Assembly: GCA_902778255.1 (NCBI GenBank)
Contig: CACYXD010000010.1
Span: 1 to 64,000, forward strand
From: an uncultured Prevotellaceae bacterium
GTDB lineage: Bacteria; Bacteroidota; Bacteroidia; Bacteroidales; Bacteroidaceae
DNA length: 64,000 nucleotides
Direction of reading: 5' to 3'
Shown here: in pieces, positions 56,217-64,000 of the stretch
Layout: every line of letters starts with the position of its first letter
How positions within the stretch are numbered: position 1 is the first letter of the stretch
Notes under the pieces: model-generated
Seen by the model: only the letters and a program-made list of their open reading frames with translations
Databases searched by the model: none
What the model was told of the DNA's origin: nothing
Position numbers and translations under genes: made by a program

Positions 56217-59200
56217 AGAAGCGCCTGAAACATATTGCCATCGGAGCCGTAGTCGCGGTGATTGCCATCCTGGCCCTGCCACTGCTCATCTATGTGCCGC
56301 CCATCCAGAACTGGCTGGTGCAGCAGGTGGCGAGTGTTGCTTCTGAAAAGACGGGCTTCGACATCAGCATCGAGCATATCGATCTGAGTTTCCCCCTCGA
56401 CCTTGGCGTTGACGGCATCACCGTGGTTCAACGAGGCGACACCATCGCCGACATCCGCAGGGCCGTCGTGGATGTAGCCTTCCTGCCCTTGCTAGAAGGT
56501 GATGTAGCTATCGACGACATTGAGCTACACGATGCCCACATCAACACCCTCGACCTTATCAGCGATGTTCAGGTGAAGGGTGGCTTAGGACTTTTCACGC
56601 TGAGTCCCAGCAAGATACAACTGACCAACAGCCACGTCAAACTGGGCGATGCCCTGCTTTCCGATGCCGACATCACTGTGCTGCTCAGCGACACTGCCGC
56701 CGTTGACACCACCGAATCCGAGCCCCTACCCTGGCTCATCGATGTGAACCACATCAACATTCAACACTCCACATTCAACATCCACCTCCCTGGCGACTCG
56801 ATGCTCATCGGCTTGAGTGCCGAGCAGATGCTGGCTGAAGGCGGACGTATCAACCTGGCCGACGAGCACTACGCCGTGGAGACGTTCTCATGGCAGAACG
56901 GCACGTTCCTCTTCGACATGCCCTACGAGCCCCGCATGGAACCAGGCCTGCTGGACTACTTCCACATGGATGTGAGCGACATCAACTGGACCATCGACTC
57001 CCTGCTCTATGCCAGTCCGATTACCAATATGAACGTGCGCCACGCAGCGATGAAAGACATCTGTGGCCTGACTATCAACGAGTTGAAAGGCCCCGTCACC
57101 CTCGACGACCGAGGCATCCGCCTGCCCAGTCTGACCCTCCAGACCCCCTTCACCAACATCTACGGAAGAGCCGATGTTGACTTCAACATTGCCGACTCCA
57201 TCGCCCCTGGACAGATGGACGTCGTGCTGGATGCCCTGATGGGCAAGCAGGACGTGGCCTGGTTCTACAACGGCATCAGCCTGAGCCGACTGCCCGACTG
57301 GCCCCTGCATCTCAAGGGCGAGGTGAAAGGCAACCTGCAACACACCACCTTCGACATTCAACAGCTGTCATGGCCCACGCTGCTGGAAGCCAATGCCCGC
57401 GGCACCATCGACAACATGCTGGACACCGACCATCTGAAGGCCGATGCCGAACTCTATGCCAAGGCCTACAACCTGCAGCCCCTACTGGCCACCTTCGATG
57501 TGAAGAGCAATGATTTCCGCATTCCCTCGGGTCTCAGCATTGCGGGCGATGTCCATGCCGACGGTCCCCGCTACACCACCAGTCTGCTGGCTCGCGAGGG
57601 CAAGGGCACGGCAAAGCTCAGCGCCTTTTTCGATGCCAACCAGCTGGCCTACGATGCCCAGGCCAATGTGCAAGATGTGGACCTGAGCCACTTCCTGCCC
57701 ACCCTGCCACTCTCAACGCTCAACACCCAGCTCTCCGTTGCCGGCAAGGGCACCGACTTCCTTCAGAACGCCACCTGGTTTAATGCCGACGTCAACATCC
57801 AACACTTAGGCTACGAACAGCGCAACCTGGAGGATATCAAGCTGCAGGCTCACGTCAAGAACAGGCACACCATGATCGACCTGCTGTCGTGCAACAACTT
57901 CGTTGACGGCACGCTCAACATGGATGCCACCCTCGACAAGGATGGGAAGACCGACTGGCTCCACTCCACGCTGTCGATGGAGATGAGTCATATCGACCTC
58001 TACGCCCTGGGCATCGTGACCGACCCGCTGACCATCGGTCTGGCGGGCGACTTCGAGGTGACGACCAATATGGACGACAGCCACAAACTGAGCGGCCTCG
58101 TCGACCGTATCTCGCTGCGCGACTCCGTCAAGGTCTATCGCCCTGAGAAGGTGGGCATCCTGATGAACCTGAACCCCGACACCACCTACCTGCGGGCACA
58201 GAGCGGCACGCTCATCATCAAGCTCGATGCCAGCGGCGCCTACCAGCCACTCTTCGCGCAGCTCTCGGCCCTGGGCGACAGCGTCGTGTCGCAGTTCAAC
58301 CGCCGTGTCATCGACCAGCTGGCACTGAAACAGATGTTGCCCACGACCCGCCTCTACCTGAGCAGCGGACGCGACAACCCCATGTCCGACTTCCTGAAAT
58401 CAGTGGCCAACACCGATTTCAAGGAGTTGCTCATCGACATCAACACCTCGCCCGCCACGGGCATCAACGGCGAGGCCCACCTCTTCAGTCTCAATGCCGA
58501 CTCCACCCGCATCGACACCATCTATGTGACGCTGAAGGACCGTCCCAACCGCGGACTCACCTTCCAGAGCCGTGTGGCCAACAACAGGCGCAACCCCCAG
58601 TTCGTCTTCACCGCCCTGGCCGACGGACATATCCAGGAGCACGGTCTCACCCTGGGCATCCGTTTCTTTGACGACAAAAACCAGCTGGGCCTGCGCATCG
58701 GCTCGAAGATCGATATGGAAGACAACGGCCTGCGCTTCCACCTGCTGCCCAGCAATCCCACCATCGGCTATCGCGTCTTCACGCTTAACGACGACAACTA
58801 CCTGTTCCTCCAGAACAACCTGCGCCTGCAGGCCAAGGTCAACCTGCTGGCCGACGATGGCACTGGCGTCAGGGTCTATTCCGAAGACCAGGACTCCACC
58901 CTGCTGCAAGACCTCACCGTCAGCCTTAACCGCTTCGACCTGGACAAGGTCACCGCCGCCATCCCCTACGTGCCCCATATCACGGGTATGCTCGATGGCG
59001 ACTACCACCTGATGATGGACGAGAAGAAGCAGATCTCCGTAGCCAGCGACATGCAGGTCAGGGATATGACCTACGAGAGCTGTCCTATGGGCAACCTCAG
59101 CACCGAGTTCGTCTATATGCAGCGCGAGGACGACACCCACGCCGTCGAGGGGTCGCTGGCCCAGAACGGACGCGAGGTGATGACCTTCACCGGCAACTAC

Positions 59201-60874
59201 CGCAACAAGAAGGTGACCGATGGCCACGAGCATGTCGATGGCACGCTGACCCTCTTGCGGGCACCCCTCGACCTGCTCAACGGCTTCATTCCCGACCAGA
59301 TCATTGGTTTCGAGGGCTTTGCCGAAGGCGAGATGAGCGTGGTGGGCTCGCTCAGCAAACCCGATGTCAACGGTGAGCTCTATGTCGATTCCGCCTTCCT
59401 CATCAGTCAGCCCTACGGCATCCGTATGCGCTTCGACAACGACCCCGTGCGCATCCAGCAGTCCAAGCTCCTGCTCGAGAACTTCACCATGTATGCCTAC
59501 AACGACAACCCGCTGAACATCATGGGCAACATCGACTTCAGCGACCTGGACCACATGACCATGGACCTGAGGATGCGAGCCACCAACTATCAGTTAATCA
59601 ATTCCAAGCAGACGGCCAAGTCGATAGCCTACGGCAAGGGCTACGTCAATTTCTATGCTGTCATGAATGGTCCGTTGGAACATCTGAAGATGCGGGGCCG
59701 ACTCGACGTCTTGGGCACCACCGACCTCACCTACCTGCTGCTCGACTCGCCCCTCTCTACCAACAACCAGTTGGACGAGCTGGTGAAGTTCACCGACTTC
59801 AGCGACACCACCCAGACCGTCGTCCAGCGCCCTGCCCCTGGCGGACTCGACATGGACCTGCGCCTCAACATCGATCCTGGCGTCCACGTGAAATGCGGAC
59901 TCAATCCCGACCTGAGCAACTATGTCGATCTCTTCGGAGGCGGCGAGCTGCGCATGGTCTATAACAATATCGACGACCTGCGCCTCACGGGGCGCTACAC
60001 GCTCAGCAGCGGCGAGATGAAATACTCGCTGCCCGTCATCCCCCTGAAGACCTTCAGCATCCAGGACGGCAGCTACGTGGAGTTCACTGGCGAGGCCATG
60101 GACCCCACCCTCCATATCACCGCCACCGAGCACACCACCGCCAACGTGGGTCAGGAGGGCGAGCAGTCGCGCAGCGTGGCCTTCAACTGCGGTGTGGCCA
60201 TCACCGGCACGCTCAACAACATGGGACTGGAGTTTATCATCGAGGCCCCCGAGGACTATACCGTCAACAGCGAGCTCAGCGCCCTGTCCACCGAGCAGCG
60301 CAGCAAACTCGCCGTCACCATGCTCACCACGGGCATGTATCTGGCCGACGGCAACACCAGCGGCTTCTCCATGAACTCCGCCCTCAGCTCGTTCCTCGAG
60401 AGCGAGATCAACAATATCACCGGCAACGCCCTCAAGAGCGTCGATCTGAGCGTAGGACTTAACAACACCACCGACGCTGCAGGCCAGTCGCACACCGACT
60501 ACTCGTTCAAGTTTGCCAAACGCTTCTGGAACAACCGCCTGAAGGTGCAGATTGGCGGCAAGGTATCGTCGGGCAACGAGGCTGCCGCGCAGACCGGCCA
60601 GAACCAGTCGTTCTTCGACAATGTCACCATGGAGTATCGCCTCAGTCCCTCAAGCAACCAGTATGTCAAGCTGTTCTACGACCAGAACTCCTACGACTGG
60701 CTCGAGGGCTACACCAGCAAATACGGTGGCGGCTATATCTGGAAGAAGAAACTGCAGACGCTTAGCGAGCTCCTCAAGCCTACCCCCACCACACCTCTCC
60801 GTGAAGGTGGTATGCGACGCATGACCAATGACTCCATAAGGACTCAACGCCCACAACGAGATGAAAACAGATAG
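56213..60874 (+). CDS. tamB: TamB-like translocation and assembly module protein (DUF490)
   Basis: A 1553-residue AsmA/TamB-type protein with one N-terminal membrane helix (AIGAVVAVIAILALPLLIYV) and a very long beta-rich groove spanning the periplasm. It is thought to carry phospholipid or help assemble outer-membrane proteins. The C-terminal TamB domain (about residues 1150-1500) includes GRLDVLGTTDLTYLLLDSP, GGGELRMVYNNIDDLRLTGR, YTLSSGEMKYSLPVIPLKTF and NRLKVQIGGKVSSGNE. Length is normal for Bacteroidetes. It is coupled to the upstream rluA-family gene and overlaps tamL by 14 bp. The last residues (KPTPTTPLREGGMRR) look repeat-derived and extend past the usual end. Confidence 0.87.
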   Translation: MKKRLKHIAIGAVVAVIAILALPLLIYVPPIQNWLVQQVASVASEKTGFDISIEHIDLSFPLDLGVDGITVVQRGDTIADIRRAVVDVAFLPLLEGDVAIDDIELHDAHINTLDLISDVQVKGGLGLFTLSPSKIQLTNSHVKLGDALLSDADITVLLSDTAAVDTTESEPLPWLIDVNHINIQHSTFNIHLPGDSMLIGLSAEQMLAEGGRINLADEHYAVETFSWQNGTFLFDMPYEPRMEPGLLDYFHMDVSDINWTIDSLLYASPITNMNVRHAAMKDICGLTINELKGPVTLDDRGIRLPSLTLQTPFTNIYGRADVDFNIADSIAPGQMDVVLDALMGKQDVAWFYNGISLSRLPDWPLHLKGEVKGNLQHTTFDIQQLSWPTLLEANARGTIDNMLDTDHLKADAELYAKAYNLQPLLATFDVKSNDFRIPSGLSIAGDVHADGPRYTTSLLAREGKGTAKLSAFFDANQLAYDAQANVQDVDLSHFLPTLPLSTLNTQLSVAGKGTDFLQNATWFNADVNIQHLGYEQRNLEDIKLQAHVKNRHTMIDLLSCNNFVDGTLNMDATLDKDGKTDWLHSTLSMEMSHIDLYALGIVTDPLTIGLAGDFEVTTNMDDSHKLSGLVDRISLRDSVKVYRPEKVGILMNLNPDTTYLRAQSGTLIIKLDASGAYQPLFAQLSALGDSVVSQFNRRVIDQLALKQMLPTTRLYLSSGRDNPMSDFLKSVANTDFKELLIDINTSPATGINGEAHLFSLNADSTRIDTIYVTLKDRPNRGLTFQSRVANNRRNPQFVFTALADGHIQEHGLTLGIRFFDDKNQLGLRIGSKIDMEDNGLRFHLLPSNPTIGYRVFTLNDDNYLFLQNNLRLQAKVNLLADDGTGVRVYSEDQDSTLLQDLTVSLNRFDLDKVTAAIPYVPHITGMLDGDYHLMMDEKKQISVASDMQVRDMTYESCPMGNLSTEFVYMQREDDTHAVEGSLAQNGREVMTFTGNYRNKKVTDGHEHVDGTLTLLRAPLDLLNGFIPDQIIGFEGFAEGEMSVVGSLSKPDVNGELYVDSAFLISQPYGIRMRFDNDPVRIQQSKLLLENFTMYAYNDNPLNIMGNIDFSDLDHMTMDLRMRATNYQLINSKQTAKSIAYGKGYVNFYAVMNGPLEHLKMRGRLDVLGTTDLTYLLLDSPLSTNNQLDELVKFTDFSDTTQTVVQRPAPGGLDMDLRLNIDPGVHVKCGLNPDLSNYVDLFGGGELRMVYNNIDDLRLTGRYTLSSGEMKYSLPVIPLKTFSIQDGSYVEFTGEAMDPTLHITATEHTTANVGQEGEQSRSVAFNCGVAITGTLNNMGLEFIIEAPEDYTVNSELSALSTEQRSKLAVTMLTTGMYLADGNTSGFSMNSALSSFLESEINNITGNALKSVDLSVGLNNTTDAAGQSHTDYSFKFAKRFWNNRLKVQIGGKVSSGNEAAAQTGQNQSFFDNVTMEYRLSPSSNQYVKLFYDQNSYDWLEGYTSKYGGGYIWKKKLQTLSELLKPTPTTPLREGGMRRMTNDSIRTQRPQRDENR
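60781..60814 (+). repeat. Possible degenerate CCCTCC-type element at the tamB 3' end
   Basis: acccccaccacacctctccg followed by tgaaggtggtatg resembles the forward element at 11691 in layout, with ACCT/AGGT arms, but identity is low. Confidence 0.35.
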
Positions 60875-63302
60875 AACACACATATCGACATTCCTCATCA
60901 AGGGGGTATGCGTAGGACTTCTCCTACTCATTCTCTCGGCCTGCTCTACCACCAAGTTGGTGCCCGACGACGACCAGCTCTTTATCGGTCTGACCAAGAT
61001 TGATTATAAGAACTACGTCGATGACGACAACTTCGTCACCACGCAGGAAGAGGTAGAGGCAGCGCTGGCAACAGCCCCCAACGGAGCCCTTTTCGGCAGC
61101 AGCTACTACCGCTCGCCCATCCAGTACCGCCTGTGGATCTACAACTACGCCTACGGCTCCAGTGGTAAGTTCAAGCAGTGGCTCAACCGCTCCTTCGGCA
61201 AGGCCCCCGTGCTGATGAGTCAGGTCAACCCTGCCCTGCGTGCCTCCGTGGCCCAGTCGGTGCTCCGCAAGAACGGCTATCTGCATGGCTCGGTGAGCTA
61301 TGAAGAAAAGCCACGGCGCAACCCCAAGAAGATGAAGATAGGTTACACCGTAACCCTCGACACCGTCTTTACCATCGACACGCTGAGTTACGTCAACTTC
61401 CCCCCGCGGATGCAGGCCCTCATCGATTCTACTCTAAGCGAAGCCCAAGCCAAGAAAGGCGACCCCTTCAATGTGGCTACCCTCGATGCAGAGCGTACCC
61501 GCCTGAGCCAACTGTTCCGCAATAACGGCTACTATTACTATCAGTCCGGCTATGCCAGTTATCTGGCCGACACGTTCGATGTGCGCAATCGTGCCAAGAT
61601 GCGCCTCCAACTGGCCGACTCGCTGCCCCCGCAGGCCCTGCATCCCTGGTATGTAGGCAATATCCGGATGCAACTGCGCCAGACGGCGCGCCAACAGATG
61701 ACCGACAGCATAGGGCGCCGCTTCCTAAAGATTTTCTATGGCACAGGCAAGAAATATGCCCCCATCAGTCCGCGTGTCATCCTTCGCGAACTGAAGTTGC
61801 GCCCCCGCCGCCTGTTCAGCTACAGCGACTACACCGAGTCCGTTCAGAAGATCAATGGCTCGGGCGTCTTCTCTTCCGTCGATCTGCAGTTCACCCCGCG
61901 CGACCGCGACACCCTCGACCTCACGCTCAACTGCACCTTCGACAAGCCGTGGGATGTCTATCTGGAGACCAACTTCGTCAACCGCACCATCGGGCGCATG
62001 GGCCCCGAGCTGAAGCTGGGCTTCACCCGCCGCAACGTGTTCCGCGGTGGCGAGAAACTCGATGTCAACCTCCACGGCTCGTATGAGTGGCAGACCAGCT
62101 CACAGGAGTCCAACATGAACACCTACCAGTATGGTGCCGATGTCTCGGTGGAGTTTCCCCGCATCCTGCTACCCTTCACCAGCGACAGTCCTAAGCGCGA
62201 CAAGGACGGACGCCTCCGTCGCGACAAGAACGGACGAGTAAAACGTCCCCGCCAGTTCTATGCCACCCCCTGGACCATTGCCAAGGTCTCTACCGACATC
62301 ATCAACCGCCCCGACTACTACAAGATGCACATCGTCAGTGGCGAGTGGACCTACCGCTGGCAGCCCCGCGAGAGCCAGCGCCACGAGTTCTCGCCCCTCA
62401 CGCTGAAATATCAGTTTATCAACACCCGCACCGCCCAGTTCAACCAGCTCCTGCAGCAGAACCCCTATCTTATGACCTCGATGGACGACTACTTCGTGCC
62501 CAAGATGCGCTACACCTTCACCTACCAGGGCTCTGCCAAGCGCCACCACTCGCCCGTGCGCTGGGAGACCACCGTCGAGGAGTCGGGCAATGCCGTAGCC
62601 CTCTACGACGTGCTCATCCAGGGCCATGGGTGGAACCAGAAAGAAAAGACCCTTTTCAAAAACCCCTACTCCCAGTATGTCAAGCTCGAGACCGACCTCA
62701 CCAAGACGTGGCCCCTCGATGCCAAGTCGCAGCTGGTGGGTCATATCAACGCTGGTGTGATGTGGTGCTACGGCAACTCCGCCGAGGCGCCCTTCAGCGA
62801 GCGTTTCTATGTGGGCGGTGCCAACAGCATCCGTGCCTTCACCGTGCGCAGCATAGGCCCTGGCGCCTACCCCTCGCTGGGCGGCGTTGGCAACCGCCAG
62901 ATGTCGTACCTGCTGCAAAACGGCGACTCCAAGCTGGTGCTCAACCTCGAATACCGCCGCCAGCTCTTCGGCAGCCTCTATGGCGCCCTCTTCCTCGACG
63001 CAGGCAACATCTGGAGCACCAGCGACTACACCCTCACCGCCGATGCCTCCTCAGATCAGACCTTCGTCAACCAGTGGAACAGCGACGTCTCCGACATCAA
63101 GTTCCGCCCCTCGCGCCTGTTCACCCAACTGGCCACCGGCACTGGCCTCGGCCTGCGCTACGACATGGACTTCCTCGTGATCCGCGTCGACTGGGGCTTT
63201 GGCCTCCACCTGCCCTACGACACTGGCAAAAAGGGCTACTTCAACATACCCCGCTTCAAGGATATGCACGCCCTGCACCTCGCCATCGGGTACCCGTTCT
63301 GA
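60861..63302 (+). CDS. tamL: TamL, BamA/TamA-like outer-membrane lipoprotein
   Basis: An 813-residue Omp85-superfamily protein. Unlike proteobacterial TamA, it has a lipoprotein signal (LLLLILSAC, Cys about residue 28), the mark of Bacteroidetes TamL. Mature sequence begins STTKLVPDDDQLFIG. Three POTRA-like units follow, with SVAQSVLRKNGYLHGSVSYE and LRELKLRPRRLFSYSDYTES among them. The C-terminal 16-strand barrel has APFSERFYVGGANSIRAFTV, RSIGPGAYPS and the terminal HLAIGYPF with Phe at the end, as in BamA proteins. It overlaps tamB by 14 bp, so both parts of the module are made together. Confidence 0.88.
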   Translation: MKTDRTHISTFLIKGVCVGLLLLILSACSTTKLVPDDDQLFIGLTKIDYKNYVDDDNFVTTQEEVEAALATAPNGALFGSSYYRSPIQYRLWIYNYAYGSSGKFKQWLNRSFGKAPVLMSQVNPALRASVAQSVLRKNGYLHGSVSYEEKPRRNPKKMKIGYTVTLDTVFTIDTLSYVNFPPRMQALIDSTLSEAQAKKGDPFNVATLDAERTRLSQLFRNNGYYYYQSGYASYLADTFDVRNRAKMRLQLADSLPPQALHPWYVGNIRMQLRQTARQQMTDSIGRRFLKIFYGTGKKYAPISPRVILRELKLRPRRLFSYSDYTESVQKINGSGVFSSVDLQFTPRDRDTLDLTLNCTFDKPWDVYLETNFVNRTIGRMGPELKLGFTRRNVFRGGEKLDVNLHGSYEWQTSSQESNMNTYQYGADVSVEFPRILLPFTSDSPKRDKDGRLRRDKNGRVKRPRQFYATPWTIAKVSTDIINRPDYYKMHIVSGEWTYRWQPRESQRHEFSPLTLKYQFINTRTAQFNQLLQQNPYLMTSMDDYFVPKMRYTFTYQGSAKRHHSPVRWETTVEESGNAVALYDVLIQGHGWNQKEKTLFKNPYSQYVKLETDLTKTWPLDAKSQLVGHINAGVMWCYGNSAEAPFSERFYVGGANSIRAFTVRSIGPGAYPSLGGVGNRQMSYLLQNGDSKLVLNLEYRRQLFGSLYGALFLDAGNIWSTSDYTLTADASSDQTFVNQWNSDVSDIKFRPSRLFTQLATGTGLGLRYDMDFLVIRVDWGFGLHLPYDTGKKGYFNIPRFKDMHALHLAIGYPF

Positions 63303-63305
63303 TTT

Positions 63306-63471
63306 GACCCAGTTGTCACTTGTCACTTGTCACAAAATTCTCGCTTCTGGAATAAATAAAGGGCTTCCGAGAAATCGGGAGCCCTTAGTATAGTCAGGTA
63401 TACATGCATACACCTGCAGTGCTATCACGTTCCGCGCGGTGGTGTGACAAATGACAAATGACAACTGGGTC
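63306..63471. mobile_element. MITE-like element with 29-bp terminal inverted repeats
   Basis: Ends at 63306-63334 (gacccagttgtcacttgtca plus cttgtcaca) and 63443-63471 are reverse complements at 27 of 29 positions. Inside is a terminator-like hairpin (GGGCTTCCGA/TCGGGAGCCC, 63361-63384). There is no coding sequence. It begins 4 bp after the tamL stop, so it may also end that transcript. Confidence 0.65.
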
Positions 63472-63563
63472 TGCGCAGAACCGAAAAATCCGTTGAAAAA
63501 GTTTTAAGTTTATATTATATATAAATATATATAATATTAACTTAACTCAAACCCCGAAAATTT

Positions 63564-63671
63564 CCAGTTGTCACTTGTCACTTGTCCTAAAATTCTCGCT
63601 TCTGGAATAAATAAAGGACTTCCGAGAAATCGGAAGCTTTTTTCATAGTCATACACCTGCATACACCTGCA
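63564..63671 (+). repeat. Partial second copy of the MITE-like element
   Basis: Repeats about the first 105 bp of 63306-63471, including the tgtcacttgtcacttgtc end, the ttctcgcttctggaataaat stretch and the atacacctgca segment, but lacks the right end. Its hairpin CTTCCGA-GAAA-TCGGAAG is followed by CTTTTTT, a good terminator. Confidence 0.75.
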
Positions 63672-63741
63672 ATATGAGTAGTCTGCGGCAGAACATGCCG
63701 AGATAAGATAAAGATTCGCGCGCGAAAATGAGGATGTGCCC

Positions 63742-63824
63742 GTTCGCAGGTCACGAGCACGCCGTTCGCGACCCGCGAATGACGTGCTCGTCATCCGTGA
63801 ACGGCATGCTCCTCTCCCTCGAAC
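63742..63824. repeat. 22-bp GC-rich repeat array, inverted relative to 18668-18754
   Basis: One forward unit (63742-63763), a 17-bp palindromic hinge (gttcgcgacccgcgaat), then two inverted 22-bp units (63781-63802 and 63803-63824). Unit sequence matches the array at 18668 with a few substitutions. Confidence 0.85.
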
Positions 63825-63935
63825 CCTAAGTTCCCGTTTTTTTGACTTAATGATATTGCCTCACAAAGAATAGACAACAGATAACTAGGTGATTCTATTC
63901 ACATTTTTCTAAAAAAAATAATAGGGGGAATCGGC

Positions 63936-63964
63936 TTGTTTTTGAAATATTTTATGTATCTTTG
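63936..63964 (+). promoter_or_regulatory. Promoter of an off-window gene
   Basis: TTG at 63936-63938, an 18-bp spacer and TATCTTTG at 63957-63964. Next comes a leader with a GCGGA/TCCGC hairpin that runs off the window. Confidence 0.6.
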
Positions 63965-64000
63965 CAGCGGAGTAGGAGAAATCCGCTACGAACAACTGAA

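Larger units (their letters stand above)
63303..64000. other. 698-bp intergenic region of repeats
   Basis: No gene is supported. It holds a 166-bp element with inverted ends (63306-63471), an A/T-rich gap, a partial second copy (63564-63671), a 22-bp repeat array (63742-63824), and at the far end a promoter for a gene outside the window. Confidence 0.75.

Noticed and set aside
58400-59554. 384-residue Val/Gly-rich open frame on the minus strand
   Set aside because: Antisense to tamB, whose composition leaves the opposite strand free of stops. The product looks like low-quality translation.
63306-63471. Insertion sequence
   Set aside because: There is no transposase frame inside and no clear target duplication, so I call it MITE-like only.

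Overview
The window comes from a Bacteroidetes genome and most resembles a gut or rumen Prevotella-type organism (Prevotella sensu lato). The signs are two complete SusC/SusD pairs, surface lipoproteins with FAS1 domains, an outer-membrane TamB/TamL pair, MutS2, and many promoters of the Bacteroidetes form TTTG-N19-22-TAnnTTTG directly upstream of genes and tRNAs. No species assignment is possible from the sequence alone.

Region 1 (1-14655) is a corrinoid locus. After the tail of a DUF4374-like protein comes a tightly packed plus-strand operon for the anaerobic (early-cobalt) cobalamin pathway: cbiL, cbiA, cbiP, cbiB, a cbiH-cbiC fusion, cbiE-cbiT, an L-fucose-isomerase-like gene of unknown role, a cbiG-cbiF fusion and a cbiJ-cbiD fusion. 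Most junctions are 4-bp ATGA overlaps. A binding lipoprotein and FecCD permease (BtuF/BtuC-like, minus strand) converge on it. The chelatase, the nucleotide-loop genes and the transporter ATPase are not in the window.

Region 2 (14700-39913) is a tRNA-Leu followed by a glycan-use locus. A GH128-like secreted glycosidase lies on the minus strand, divergent from a large secreted protein that shares a module with it. Then comes a plus-strand run of FAS1 lipoprotein, SusC, SusD, FAS1 lipoprotein, FAS1 lipoprotein, SusC, SusD. The likely logic is surface capture and import of one polysaccharide, possibly a beta-glucan.

Region 3 (39914-63302) starts with a repeat array and a cluster of flavoprotein gene remnants. 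It continues with housekeeping genes: a CDF cation exporter, a FlK-like thioesterase, YjbQ, a broken crcB, tRNA-Ser, mutS2, a small lytic-transglycosylase-like protein, an SGNH hydrolase, an outer-membrane beta-barrel protein with a Gly/Arg-rich tail, an initiator-type tRNA-Met, a TetR regulator with fabG, a sugar-nucleotide epimerase and nucleotidyltransferase, and an rluA-tamB-tamL operon. The last 700 bp are intergenic, with a MITE-like element, a repeat array and the promoter of an off-window gene.

The most unusual thing in the window is how many short palindromic or tandem repeats sit inside reading frames without breaking them. Almost every cbi gene carries one, rluA carries a perfect 17-bp inverted repeat, and two SusD genes have their lipoprotein signal peptide written by a repeat element. 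The same GC-rich element occurs as an inverted pair, 134-161 bp between centres, at three separate loci.
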